Of a stretch of 51,038 nucleotides of DNA, positions 9,616-18,322 are shown piece after piece. Origin of the DNA: a bacterium (GTDB taxonomy: Bacteria > Bdellovibrionota_B > Oligoflexia > Oligoflexales > RGVZ01); assembly GCA_010029825.1 (NCBI GenBank), contig RGVZ01000011.1, positions 1-51,038 of the forward strand, in the 5' to 3' direction. Position numbers and translations under genes: made by a program. Below the pieces are notes generated by a model. The model was not told where the DNA came from. It searched no databases and saw nothing but the letters and a program-made list of their open reading frames with translations. The first letter of the stretch is position 1, and every line of letters begins with the position of its first letter.

Positions 9616-10975
9616 CCGCCGGCGAATCCAGCCCACCAATCATCCGGGCAAAGTCGGCATCCGACAAGGCTGGCTCACCCGGCGTCTGACTGCCAGTTCC
9701 CTTCTTGGGGCCAAGCGCGATAGCCGCGCGGTTCGAGGGTTGGAACAACATGGCGGCGCAGTCACGGATCATCCCGGGTGTCACTGCCATGACCCGGCCG
9801 GCATAATCGGCGATCCGTCGACGTTTGCCGTTGATCTCATTCCAACCGAGCCGGAAAGCCATCGACGCCGGCTCGGACAGTGCCATTTCCAGGTCCACCA
9901 AGGCGCGCCGCTGGTAACGCTCAAGTTCCACGGCGGAAGGGGGCGTCTGAGTCAACTGCACCAGGATTGCCCCCAGTTCAGAAGTGAACCTGGCCATGTT
10001 CTCATGATCAACGGCCGCCGTGATATTCAACAAACCACAATCAGTGAGCAGCGTCGCGTCAGCGGCGATGTCATACACCAGTCCGAGCTGCTCACGGATG
10101 CGCCGCGGCAGCCGCGCGCTGAATCCGTCCGATAGCAAGCGAACAAGCACCTCGTAAACCGCTGCCTCCTCGTCCCATTGGCCTTTACACTTGAATGAAA
10201 CCTGGACCTGGTATTCGTTGTCCGAATTCTCGATCACTCTCGCGATGGGCAGGTTGGACGAGGCAGGAGCCGCCGCGGCCGCGTCTGTTGCGGCCGGCGT
10301 GAATTCCGCGGCCGGGCGGTAAGACTCAAACTTTACAGCTGCCGCGTCGGCTGTCGCGGCGGTTCCACCAACGACACACAGAGCCATGTTTTCAGGCTGG
10401 TACCAGCGCGAACGAAATGCGTGGAGGGCATTCTCGTCAATCGCGGCAAGCGTCTCAGGGATCCCGATGATCGGCCTCGCCAGTGCGTGACCTGGCCACA
10501 CCAGTGTGCTGATGTGATGCGCCACATCCGTAGAGACGCCGAATTCGTTGGTCTCTCCATGCAGCTCGCGCAGGATGATCTGGCGCTCGACGTCGATGTC
10601 GCGGAACACTGGCTGGGCCATGAATTCCAGGAACAAGTCGATGGCTTCCACCGCGTGACGTTGGACGCCTGAATAAATATACTCGGTGTATTCCTGGCCG
10701 GTCGCCGCGTTCCACTCACCGCCAAGCGCCTCAAAAGCCTCTGCCAGCCCGCCGAAAGAAGGGAAACGTTTAGACCCCCGGAACATCATGTGCTCCAGGA
10801 AATGGGCGATCCCGGAATGGGACTCCATTTCAGACCGGGAACCTGCCCGGATCAAACAACTCAGGAAAAAACGGTCATCCAGGCCAGAAGCAGGCACGTG
10901 GACAAAGGCCATCCCGTTCGCAAGGCGCCTCACCGAAACCCGTGTGTCAAATGCTTTGAATGATTGCGGGATCAA
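9602..10975 (-). CDS. M16-family zinc peptidase (pitrilysin/MPP-like)
   Basis: Zinc endopeptidase. The inverted metal motif HFLEH (about residues 58-62) is present, with the distal Glu expected in the LRELHGETNEFG region. The fold continues with the second, inactive M16 half (PENMALCVVGG..., then YDIAADATLLTDCGLLNI...), giving 457 aa, the size of single-chain bacterial M16B proteins. There is no signal peptide, so it is probably cytosolic. The start is TTG 10975, 25 bp after the polyprenyl synthase stop. No better ATG is available. It sits downstream of the polyprenyl synthase gene, probably in the same transcript. Processing or degradation of short peptides is the usual inferred role. Confidence 0.88.
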   Translation of the reverse strand: MIPQSFKAFDTRVSVRRLANGMAFVHVPASGLDDRFFLSCLIRAGSRSEMESHSGIAHFLEHMMFRGSKRFPSFGGLAEAFEALGGEWNAATGQEYTEYIYSGVQRHAVEAIDLFLEFMAQPVFRDIDVERQIILRELHGETNEFGVSTDVAHHISTLVWPGHALARPIIGIPETLAAIDENALHAFRSRWYQPENMALCVVGGTAATADAAAVKFESYRPAAEFTPAATDAAAAAPASSNLPIARVIENSDNEYQVQVSFKCKGQWDEEAAVYEVLVRLLSDGFSARLPRRIREQLGLVYDIAADATLLTDCGLLNITAAVDHENMARFTSELGAILVQLTQTPPSAVELERYQRRALVDLEMALSEPASMAFRLGWNEINGKRRRIADYAGRVMAVTPGMIRDCAAMLFQPSNRAAIALGPKKGTGSQTPGEPALSDADFARMIGGLDSPAVKPD

Positions 10976-11000
10976 GGATGCTCTTTCGTCGACTGGGATT

Positions 11001-12047
11001 TCAGTTGAAACGGCGAACGAGCTTCATTGCAAGCGTCTCGAGATCAGCGCGCTCCGAAGATTCCGGGAATACCGACAAACACCTCACGGCCTCCAGCGTA
11101 TATTCCGTCGCGATCTCAATGGTCCTCAACGCAGTGCCGTGTTTCTCGACGAGTCTGGCGATCCACTCAATGTCCGCGTCTTCCAGGGTTTCTCGCGCGA
11201 GCGTCTCTGAAATCCTTGTCTGTTCCGCGCCCGTGGCGAGATCGCGCAGGAGGATGACCGGCATCGTCACTTTTCCCTCTTTCAGGTCGGCAAGGGTCGG
11301 CTTGCCAAAACGCGCCGAGGAACTCAGGTAATCCAGCGCGTCATCGATCAGCTGGAATGCCACACCCGTCAATTCGCCAAACCTGGCAAGGGCCTCACGC
11401 TGCTCAACTGTGGCCCCGCCAAGGACGCCCGCGGAACGACATGCCGCCGCAATCAGTACGGCTGTCTTGCAATTCAGGATCCGGAGATAAGTTTCAGGAC
11501 TGACGCGCGGGTTGAATACGTTCTCCAGCTGGAGCAACTCGCCCTCGCTCATCAAACGGATCGCGCGCGCGAAAAGCTTGACGATCTCGAGGCTACCGGT
11601 GTCGGCCATCATCTCGCTGGCGCGCGCGTACACCAGATCCCCTGACAGAACCGCCGCCTGGTCCCCCCAGATCGAGTTAGGCGTCGGCTTGTTGCGACGC
11701 AGTGTGGAGTTGTCGACCACATCGTCGTGAAGGAGGCTTGCGGCATGGACGAATTCGGTGACCGCGGCGATTGGAATCAGGTGCTCGCCCCGGTAACCGA
11801 GCATGCGGCAGACAAAGAAATACAAGGCCGGGCGGATGCGCTTGCCACCAGAGGCGACGACATGGTCGATCACCTGGCGCGATGTGACTGATTCCGATGG
11901 CAAAAATCCGGAAATGTTACGGTTCAGATCTTCAAGGTCCGCGGCGACGGGAGTCAGCGCCCGATCGAGACTGAAATCCTTGGCCGAAGCGACCAGTTCC
12001 CTGGCGGCCTTTGTCGAAATTTCCCTAATGGTTGCGAGCACTTCCAA
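11001..12047 (-). CDS. Trans-polyprenyl diphosphate synthase (octaprenyl/solanesyl type)
   Basis: Elongates allylic diphosphates with isopentenyl diphosphate to make the long isoprenoid tail of quinones. Motifs are GGKRIRP (about residues 67-73), the first aspartate-rich motif LLHDDVVD (106-112) and the second LIDDALDY (about 235), with KEGKVTMP following. The pattern before the first motif (AASLLHDDVVDNS) resembles IspB-type long-chain enzymes more than FPP synthases, but chain length cannot be fixed from this. TTG 12047 has GGGAG upstream. A 9-bp inverted repeat lies just upstream, between this gene and the divergent DUF6178 gene. Confidence 0.92.
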   Translation of the reverse strand: MEVLATIREISTKAARELVASAKDFSLDRALTPVAADLEDLNRNISGFLPSESVTSRQVIDHVVASGGKRIRPALYFFVCRMLGYRGEHLIPIAAVTEFVHAASLLHDDVVDNSTLRRNKPTPNSIWGDQAAVLSGDLVYARASEMMADTGSLEIVKLFARAIRLMSEGELLQLENVFNPRVSPETYLRILNCKTAVLIAAACRSAGVLGGATVEQREALARFGELTGVAFQLIDDALDYLSSSARFGKPTLADLKEGKVTMPVILLRDLATGAEQTRISETLARETLEDADIEWIARLVEKHGTALRTIEIATEYTLEAVRCLSVFPESSERADLETLAMKLVRRFN

Positions 12048-12062
12048 AAAACCGGACTCCCA

Positions 12063-12085
12063 ACTTGCTCATTTTTTGAGCAAGT
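12063..12085. promoter_or_regulatory. 9-bp inverted repeat between divergent genes
   Basis: ACTTGCTCA and TGAGCAAGT are perfect inverted copies separated by five T. The element lies in the 108-bp region between the polyprenyl synthase and DUF6178 genes, only 15 bp from the former's start. It could be a repressor operator shared by both promoters, or an mRNA hairpin in the minus-strand leader close to the ribosome binding site. Confidence 0.45.
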
Positions 12086-12155
12086 GATAAGACCACGCGT
12101 CCAATAGCCCGGCTGAAGAGCCGTGACCACTGTGTCATACCGGGAGGTCCCCCAC

Positions 12156-13616
12156 ATGGCAAGCCGATTGTCCTCCGATTCAACTCCGGCGTCCGACCAC
12201 GGACTGACGAGCTTCGCATGGCAAGCCGACAACCTTCCCACGCCGCTTGAAGAAGAGCGTAACGCACGGGCCTTCCTCGATGGAATTCTCGCCTCTGAAA
12301 ACCCGGCTGCCGAGTTAAGCGCCCTGGAGCCATCGTTCATCCGTCATGTTGTGTTGACGGCCGGCGTCGAAGACCACCTTGAGATTTTGCCCCTCCTGAA
12401 CCGCGATCAATTGACGCACATCATGGATTTCGAAGGTTGGGACGCAACAGGACAGGTCAGCCTCGCCGGTGCCGCCCGCTGGCTGCAACTGCACAAACAG
12501 GCCAAACCCGAGGAACTTTTTGGACGCTTCCGTGAATTCGAGGAAGAGTTCCAGATGGCGATCCTCGGACCGGTCATCGAGACCCATGACCTGGAAGCCT
12601 TCGAGAAAATGGGCCAGGAAGAGCAAGATGCCCTTTTGAGACTCCCCTGCGGCGAAGTCTTTTACAAGATCAAGTCTGAGGACCCCGAACTGCGCCAGTT
12701 CATCGAGGAGCTGGTCACGCAAGCACTCGCAAAAGACATCGAGTACGCGTATTCGATGCTGGCTCACGCCAGCTACCTGCCCCCGAACGAGCAGGAATCA
12801 CTCGCGCTTCGTTTCCGCAACGCGCGCCTGGAAGAGGAAGGTTTCGTGTCGACCGGGGACTCCGCGCGACTGTTCCTCGCAGGCACCGGTGAAGAGGCTA
12901 TCTTGCGCTGGACGGGCGCCAGTGTCGGAGCTCTCGCCGAAAATATCCTCGCGCGAGCGGATTCCAGTGAAGGGTTCTTGTCCCTTGGTGGCATGACCAT
13001 CGAGAAAGCCCTCGCGGCAGGAAACCATGAATCCGCTGCCGGTGTTGCCGCCAGTCTTTCGCGCCTCGCAAATACCGTCGCGGTCGCGGCAGGAGTCGAT
13101 GGTGACAACCGTCAAGGACTTCGCCTCGTGCTGGCACATACCAAGGGCTACTGCAATCTCGGACTCGAATTGCTGGCGTCGGAAGTCACTCGTGAGACCA
13201 CGCTGAAATTGGATTTTGAAAAGGCCATGCGCATCGTAACCACAGAGCATCCATCGGTGCTGTTCAAGGTGTCCATCGCGATCATGGATGAACTGCGCCG
13301 CCGGATGATCGATTCACTTGAACAAGGTGGCGTCATGGACGCCGAAACCGCCCAGCAAGCACGCCGCCTTGTCTTCGCTCGCAAATTCGGGCTCATCATG
13401 AACCTGCTGGATTTCAAGATCCTTCCGGTTGCCGGGTTTGAGGCCACAGAAGTCCTCAAGGGGATGTTCAATCGATTCCCGCTCTGCCCGGCGGTTGCCG
13501 TGGGAGAGAATGCCGGGGAGCGCATGACGTTCAAGCCGGTTTATGACCTGGCAACGTTGGCGGGACTTGTTCGCTGGATGCGGCAACTCCGCCATCTGGC
13601 CCCGATGGTACATTAA
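12156..13616 (+). CDS. DUF6178 family protein
   Basis: A 486-aa soluble protein matching the DUF6178 family, mostly known from delta-proteobacterial genomes and of unknown function. It is predicted largely helical, with conserved-looking stretches LLNRDQLTHIMDFEGWD (about residues 85-101), EDIEYAYSMLAH-like (AKDIEYAYSMLAHASYLPPNEQ), and a C-terminal tail of hydrophobic helices. No transmembrane segment is evident. ATG 12156 has a GGGAGG ribosome binding site seven bases away and is preferred to the track's GTG at 12123. It is followed 59 bp later by a small hypothetical gene on the same strand. Confidence 0.8.
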   Translation: MASRLSSDSTPASDHGLTSFAWQADNLPTPLEEERNARAFLDGILASENPAAELSALEPSFIRHVVLTAGVEDHLEILPLLNRDQLTHIMDFEGWDATGQVSLAGAARWLQLHKQAKPEELFGRFREFEEEFQMAILGPVIETHDLEAFEKMGQEEQDALLRLPCGEVFYKIKSEDPELRQFIEELVTQALAKDIEYAYSMLAHASYLPPNEQESLALRFRNARLEEEGFVSTGDSARLFLAGTGEEAILRWTGASVGALAENILARADSSEGFLSLGGMTIEKALAAGNHESAAGVAASLSRLANTVAVAAGVDGDNRQGLRLVLAHTKGYCNLGLELLASEVTRETTLKLDFEKAMRIVTTEHPSVLFKVSIAIMDELRRRMIDSLEQGGVMDAETAQQARRLVFARKFGLIMNLLDFKILPVAGFEATEVLKGMFNRFPLCPAVAVGENAGERMTFKPVYDLATLAGLVRWMRQLRHLAPMVH

Positions 13617-13626
13617 ACCTGCAATC

Positions 13627-13641
13627 ACGCGCACAGCGCGT
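13627..13641 (+). terminator. Weak GC-rich hairpin after the DUF6178 gene
   Basis: ACGCGC-ACA-GCGCGT forms a 6-bp stem followed by only a short TTAT. It lies 11 bp past the DUF6178 stop and upstream of the next gene's ribosome binding site. It could attenuate rather than terminate. Confidence 0.3.
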
Positions 13642-13675
13642 TTATGTAACACCAAACTTGCTGGAAGATGCAAAG

Positions 13676-14101
13676 ATGACTGGAAACCAGGCACGATCAC
13701 CGATTACCCCGGCAGAAAATACCGAAATTACAAACGCGTTGCAGCGCAAGTACGCCGCGTTGACCGGCAACAGGATGTTCACCCTGGAATGCGAAGTCGA
13801 TGTCCATTCGATCTCATTGACCCTGACGCTCAAAAGTGATGACGAAACGTTCTTCTATCCGGTCGAGGGACGGATCGCATGGCGCGAGGAAGGCCTCAGC
13901 CAGAAAGCCGCCACCGGCGTCCTTCTTGACGTGATGGACAACTACTTCCAGGAATACCTGGTCAACGACGGCGAAGTTTTCTTGCCTGTCGACTGGCAGG
14001 AATACGAGTCTGTTGAGGGTCAGAAACTTCAGCTGCGGGGACAGATTCGCAACTTGAAGCTGGAAAAGATGGCTGACGACCTTCTCGCCGGTCAGCCTTG
14101 A
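13676..14101 (+). CDS. Conserved-looking hypothetical protein
   Basis: A 141-aa soluble protein without a recognised domain. Alternating hydrophobic strands (FTLECEVDVHSISLTLTLKS, FFYPVEGRIAWREEG) followed by a helix (VLLDVMDNYFQEYL) suggest an alpha/beta fold. ATG 13676 (MTGNQ) with GGAAG upstream is preferred to the track's TTG 13658. It probably belongs with the DUF6178 gene, and its 3' end faces the diguanylate cyclase gene with three bases between the stops. No function is assigned. Confidence 0.65.
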   Translation: MTGNQARSPITPAENTEITNALQRKYAALTGNRMFTLECEVDVHSISLTLTLKSDDETFFYPVEGRIAWREEGLSQKAATGVLLDVMDNYFQEYLVNDGEVFLPVDWQEYESVEGQKLQLRGQIRNLKLEKMADDLLAGQP

Positions 14102-14104
14102 CCT

Positions 14105-15112
14105 TCAAGCGACGGCTGGTTTCGGTGCCGCCTGGCCGGCCGGAGTCGCGCCAGTCGAAAGTTCCCAGTGATACGGCTGCAATCCGATCCCGTCATGGAA
14201 GCTAACCCGGTTCCTGCCGTTCTGCTTTGAATGATAAAGGGCAGCGTCTGAGCGGGTGATATCAGTGTGGGGATCCGCCCCAAGGACATCAAGGCTTGCC
14301 ACGCCAAGACTGATCGTCACCGGGATATGGGTTCCCTCAAACTCAAAGCGGTACTTCTGAACGGCGTTGCGCACTTTTTCCGCTGCCACCAGCGCGCCTT
14401 CCAGAGGCGTCGCATTGAATACGATAACAAATTCCTCGCCGCCGATCCGGAAAGCCGTATCAGAATGGCGACACTGGGACTTTATAACCTGCGCGACAGT
14501 CTTGATGACATAGTCACCGGCGGGATGTCCGTATGTGTCATTGACCTTCTTGAAGAAGTCTATGTCCATGATCAGGACCGAGTGTATCCGGTTGGAATCA
14601 CCTTCAGGCAGTGCCTCGATCGCTTGCTTCCGTTCTTTCAGGTGCTCCTCAAGGCCGTTCCGGTTGAACAAACCCGAAAGCATGTCCGTCTTGGCCTTTG
14701 TCGTCGAAGCCGTGAGTTTTGATCCCTGAGACGTCTCCCCGGTGATCTCGCGCAGGATGAGGAAAGTCCCGATAACCTGCCCGGCCTCGTGGAACGGATA
14801 AGCGAGCATCACAAACTTGTTTGTGCCGATGGCCGATACGCCGTTGATCAGGTCCTCGCGACGGAAAGTCTCCAGGTTCAACAAATCCTTGAGAGGCAGG
14901 GGTAAACCGTCAATATCAAACTTGATCATTTCCTCAAGGGATCCCGCCTTCATCATTTGCTTCGTGCCAACCTTCAACATCGCGGACGCTTGCTGGTTGG
15001 CTTTGACCACCTTTCCGTCAACATCAAGGACCATGAACGCGTCGAGAACCGTGCCCTTGGCAAAGTCCTCGAAGATCTTGAAGTGCTGAAGAAGGGCTGA
15101 ATTGTCACGCAT
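14105..15112 (-). CDS. PAS-GGDEF diguanylate cyclase
   Basis: Synthesises cyclic di-GMP from GTP. The N-terminal PAS-like sensor domain covers about residues 15-130 (FMVLDVDGKVVKANQQAS). The GGDEF domain covers about 140-310 with an intact GGEEF active site (224-228). RHSD at 215-218 sits five residues before it, the RxxD inhibitory I-site, so product inhibition is likely. There is no membrane segment, so the protein is cytosolic. The start is ATG 15112, which overlaps the upstream gene's TGA by one base (TGATG), indicating translational coupling with the STAS/zinc-ribbon protein. The track start at 15127 lies inside that gene and is less likely. Confidence 0.92.
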   Translation of the reverse strand: MRDNSALLQHFKIFEDFAKGTVLDAFMVLDVDGKVVKANQQASAMLKVGTKQMMKAGSLEEMIKFDIDGLPLPLKDLLNLETFRREDLINGVSAIGTNKFVMLAYPFHEAGQVIGTFLILREITGETSQGSKLTASTTKAKTDMLSGLFNRNGLEEHLKERKQAIEALPEGDSNRIHSVLIMDIDFFKKVNDTYGHPAGDYVIKTVAQVIKSQCRHSDTAFRIGGEEFVIVFNATPLEGALVAAEKVRNAVQKYRFEFEGTHIPVTISLGVASLDVLGADPHTDITRSDAALYHSKQNGRNRVSFHDGIGLQPYHWELSTGATPAGQAAPKPAVA

Positions 15113-15588
15113 CAGGCAGCCACCCAAGCGAAGAACTCGTCCTCAATCTCGTCCATCTCCATCGCGCCACCGCACTTGTCGCATTTGACGGGAGCAAGCT
15201 GGGTGCCGAGTTCCTTTGGAAGGTTGCTACCCTCTTGAAAAAGCTCGTTGCGATGGTGATTGCACTGCCCGCAAGTGTAGCTGGCATATACGGACAGGAC
15301 CCTGGCACTGCCACGGAAGTTCGGAATCATGTTGATCTGGGAAACGACCTCCGGCGTGCACTCCTCGTAAGCGCACTCCCTTCCGGCTGACGCCTGGCGG
15401 ATGAAACTGATCCAGGCACGCACACCGCATGAGTTGATTGAGTCAACGCGGCGGAAATTGAAGACGACCTTTGGGGGAAGCTGGGTCAGCAATGTGCCCA
15501 AAGTGACTTCGGAGTCTTCGTTGATCACGCCCGCCAGCCAGCAACGCTGCCACTCGCCAGACGCCTCGAATTGGAAAACCAGAGCCAT
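15112..15588 (-). CDS. STAS-like domain protein with C-terminal zinc ribbon
   Basis: A 158-aa two-part protein. Residues 1-100 resemble a STAS/anti-sigma-antagonist fold, with the segment VDSINSCGVRAWISFIRQ where STAS proteins carry the phosphorylatable Ser (SINSCG, 50-55). Residues 104-142 hold CGQC (106-109) and CDKC (136-139), a zinc ribbon. A strong AGGAGGGTGG ribosome binding site precedes ATG 15588. It is translationally coupled to the PAS-GGDEF cyclase, which suggests that it delivers a signal to, or receives one from, cyclic-di-GMP synthesis. No partner kinase or anti-sigma factor is encoded nearby. Confidence 0.75.
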   Translation of the reverse strand: MALVFQFEASGEWQRCWLAGVINEDSEVTLGTLLTQLPPKVVFNFRRVDSINSCGVRAWISFIRQASAGRECAYEECTPEVVSQINMIPNFRGSARVLSVYASYTCGQCNHHRNELFQEGSNLPKELGTQLAPVKCDKCGGAMEMDEIEDEFFAWVAA

Positions 15589-15644
15589 GGGACCACCCTC
15601 CTGTATCTACGGGAGGGTTCGGACAAAATCGCCGCACCTTTAGT

Positions 15645-15665
15645 CCGGGGGCCACAAGCCCCCGG
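15645..15665 (-). terminator. GC-rich hairpin after speA
   Basis: CCGGGGGC and GCCCCCGG form an 8-bp stem with a 5-base loop, between the speA stop (15703) and the start of the STAS gene (15588). There is no T-run after it on the minus strand, so it is an imperfect rho-independent terminator and may act as a partial terminator or stabilising hairpin. Confidence 0.4.
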
Positions 15666-15702
15666 AATCAAGGGATTCTTTAGTCAGGACGACGGGTTGC
15701 CC

Positions 15703-17613
15703 TTAGCTACGCAGGTAGGGATAACCCTTGGAGAATTTAACGAGGTTTTCGAGAATCTCGCTGGATTCGTCAGCCGAAAGGCGTCCGGATGAGACGGCCC
15801 GGCCGAGTTGCATCTGATATTTCTCGTAAATCTCGTTCATGCTGTAGTTCCGGCTCTCAAGGAGTTCGGCGATCGGATCACCGCTGGTCAGCTTGGTGAT
15901 CTCCCAGCCACCGTCATCGTTGAGACGAACCTCAGCCTCGTGGATGGCACCGAAAAGATTGTGCTCGTTGGCCAGCGATTCCTGGTACGCACCGGTAAGG
16001 AAGAAGCCGATGTAATAAGGAAGATCGCTTGGCGCGTGCAGGTCAAGGGTCGTCTTGACGTCGGCGCGATCGATGAATGTCGTCAGGCATCCGTCAGAGT
16101 CACAAGTGATGTCGACGATCGTCGCCTTGTGCGTAGGCTTCTCCTCGTGCCGGGATAACGGCATGACCGGGAACAGCTGATCGATCGCCCAGGAGTCGGG
16201 GATCGACTGGAAAATGGAAAAGTTCGCCAGGTACTTGCTGACCATGAGCTTCTGGAGGTTGTCGAACTCCTCCGACTGATGCCTGTGGAATGACGCGAAA
16301 TACAGGGCCTTGCGGCAAATCCGGTAGAAAAGTTCCTCAGACAAGGCACGTTCCGCGAGCTGCAGGTATCCAAGGTTGAACAGCGTGAACAGTTCTTCCT
16401 GATACTCGATGGCATCGTGGTAGTACTCGTTGTAATTTTTACGATTCATGTTGTCGAGAATGTACCGGAGCTCCTTCAAACCTTTGTGGGTGAGGTTTTC
16501 CGCTGGCTCCAACTGGCCTTCGTTGGTCGGCTCAAGGCTGTCTGCGCCCTGGACTTCACGGATGTCCGTGACAACAACTGAATGGTAGGCGGCAATGACC
16601 CGCCCCGACTCCGTGACAATAGTCGGATGGGGGACATTCTCGTTGGTGCAAACCTCGCCGAGAACATACACCGCGTCGTTCGCGAATTCCTGCAGGCTGT
16701 AATTCGCCGATGAGTGGAACGAAGTCTTGCTGCCGTCATAATCCACACCCACGCCCCCGCCGATGTTCAGGTACTTCGGCGCGAACCCCATCTTGACGAC
16801 CTTCGCGTAAACCCGGGACGCTTCCTTCAAAGCGTTCTTGAAGCGTTTGATCTCGGTAATCTGTGATCCGATGTGAAAATGCAGCATGGAGAGCTTCGGC
16901 CCCAGATTGGCCGCCTGGATCATCTGCAGACAGCGCATCACCTCCGTGGTCGTCAGTCCGAACTTGGATGACTCACCGGAGGATTTTTCCCATTTTCCGG
17001 CGCCCTTGCTGTACAGACGGACGCGAAGGCCAATTTCGGGACAGTGACGGTTCTTCTCCGCCAGATCCAGGATCAGCTGAAGCTCATCCGGTCCCTCCAC
17101 GACCATGACGACGTTCTTGCCCATCGCGCAGGCGGCAAATCCCAGCTCGATGAATTCCGCGTCCTTGAAACCGTTGCAGATCATCAAGGACTTCTCAGGG
17201 AGGGTATAACTCAGCGCGGCGATAAACTCGGTCTTGCTGCCCACCTCGAGGCCATAATCCATGGCCTGGCCAGCGGACACGATGGAGTCGATAAATTCGC
17301 GGCGCTGGTTGACCTTGAACGGGAACACGCCCATGTGGCGGCCCTTGAATCCGGAGTCTGTAATGGCCGTCCTGAAGGACTTGTGCATGCGTTCAAGCTG
17401 GCGCTCGATGACCTGCGGAAAGCGAATGATCAACGGAGCGTTGTGCCCCCGCGACTTGCATTCCGCGACAACCTCCGGCAGCGCTATGGAGACGTGCTCT
17501 TCGCCCGTCGGATGACAAACGACGAGCCCCTCGTCGTTGATGCTGAAGTAGCCGGCACCCCAATCATCGATGCCGTACAATTCACGTGCTTCCTGAATCT
17601 GCCGAATGTTCAT
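15703..17613 (-). CDS. speA: Biosynthetic arginine decarboxylase SpeA
   Basis: PLP-dependent decarboxylase converting arginine to agmatine, the first step of the agmatine route to putrescine and spermidine. The N-terminal alanine-racemase-like barrel includes GVFPFKVNQ (Lys100 as the PLP lysine) and the FHIGSQI segment. The C-terminal domain is typical of the SpeA family. The length of 636 aa is normal (E. coli 658). ATG 17613 has GAGAGGACC upstream. No agmatinase or other polyamine gene is in the window. It is divergent from rsmD across 64 bp. Confidence 0.95.
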   Translation of the reverse strand: MNIRQIQEARELYGIDDWGAGYFSINDEGLVVCHPTGEEHVSIALPEVVAECKSRGHNAPLIIRFPQVIERQLERMHKSFRTAITDSGFKGRHMGVFPFKVNQRREFIDSIVSAGQAMDYGLEVGSKTEFIAALSYTLPEKSLMICNGFKDAEFIELGFAACAMGKNVVMVVEGPDELQLILDLAEKNRHCPEIGLRVRLYSKGAGKWEKSSGESSKFGLTTTEVMRCLQMIQAANLGPKLSMLHFHIGSQITEIKRFKNALKEASRVYAKVVKMGFAPKYLNIGGGVGVDYDGSKTSFHSSANYSLQEFANDAVYVLGEVCTNENVPHPTIVTESGRVIAAYHSVVVTDIREVQGADSLEPTNEGQLEPAENLTHKGLKELRYILDNMNRKNYNEYYHDAIEYQEELFTLFNLGYLQLAERALSEELFYRICRKALYFASFHRHQSEEFDNLQKLMVSKYLANFSIFQSIPDSWAIDQLFPVMPLSRHEEKPTHKATIVDITCDSDGCLTTFIDRADVKTTLDLHAPSDLPYYIGFFLTGAYQESLANEHNLFGAIHEAEVRLNDDGGWEITKLTSGDPIAELLESRNYSMNEIYEKYQMQLGRAVSSGRLSADESSEILENLVKFSKGYPYLRS

Positions 17614-17677
17614 GTCGCGGTCCTCTCTGGATAGGGCTACAACTAGGACATTCGCTCAAAATTACAATAAAAAAAAA

Positions 17678-18322
17678 ATGAACCGGAAAAACCCAAAAGA
17701 CGCACCCTCAGCCCCCGTGATTTCAACCGGCCTTTTCAAAGGGATGAAACTGGCGACGCCACCCGGTCAGGGCACCCGGCCGACCAGCTCAAAAACTCGC
17801 GCCGCAGCCCTGAATTCCCTGCAAACCCGTCTCGCTGGCGCGAGGTTCTGCGACCTGTTCGCGGGATCCGGCGCCGTCGGAATCGAGGCCGTAAGCCGGG
17901 GCGCGACCAGCTGTGAATTCATTGAATCCGCGCCGCAGGCTCTCGCCGCCCTCAACCGGAACCTGCTCGAGTGCGAACGAAGATCTCTCGCCCAAGGCGC
18001 GTCACCCCCCGTTTTCCGGGTGTCGCCAGGGGACATTCGCAAATTCCTGGTTGCCGCGCGGGATACCGCTTCCAAACAGCTAAATATCCGGAATGACCAT
18101 CGATTTGACATCATCTGGGCGGATCCACCGTACACCATGGTCGATGAGATCCTTCCAGATCTCATGGCGTTTGCCGATGCGACGCTGGCTCCTGGCGGGA
18201 TATTGATGCTCGAATCGGGCGCGACCGTGGCGCAAGCGCCCGCTGTCTCGCCAGGACTGCGACTGAAAGCGGAAAAGAAATATGGCAGCACGTTCATCAC
18301 AACCTGGGAAAAAGAAGCCTGA
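17678..18322 (+). CDS. rsmD: 16S rRNA (guanine966-N2)-methyltransferase RsmD
   Basis: AdoMet-dependent methylation of G966 in 16S rRNA. The AdoMet motif DLFAGSGAVGIEA covers about residues 59-71, and the catalytic (N/D)PPY motif appears as ADPPY (148-152). The early region (GTRPTSSKTRAAALNSL) is the usual substrate-side segment. ATG 17678 follows a stretch of nine A and gives 214 aa; the 24 residues upstream in the track ORF overlap the speA start region and are unlikely. No clear ribosome binding site is visible in the A-rich leader. It overlaps coaD by 41 bp, the common rsmD-coaD pairing. Confidence 0.92.
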   Translation: MNRKNPKDAPSAPVISTGLFKGMKLATPPGQGTRPTSSKTRAAALNSLQTRLAGARFCDLFAGSGAVGIEAVSRGATSCEFIESAPQALAALNRNLLECERRSLAQGASPPVFRVSPGDIRKFLVAARDTASKQLNIRNDHRFDIIWADPPYTMVDEILPDLMAFADATLAPGGILMLESGATVAQAPAVSPGLRLKAEKKYGSTFITTWEKEA

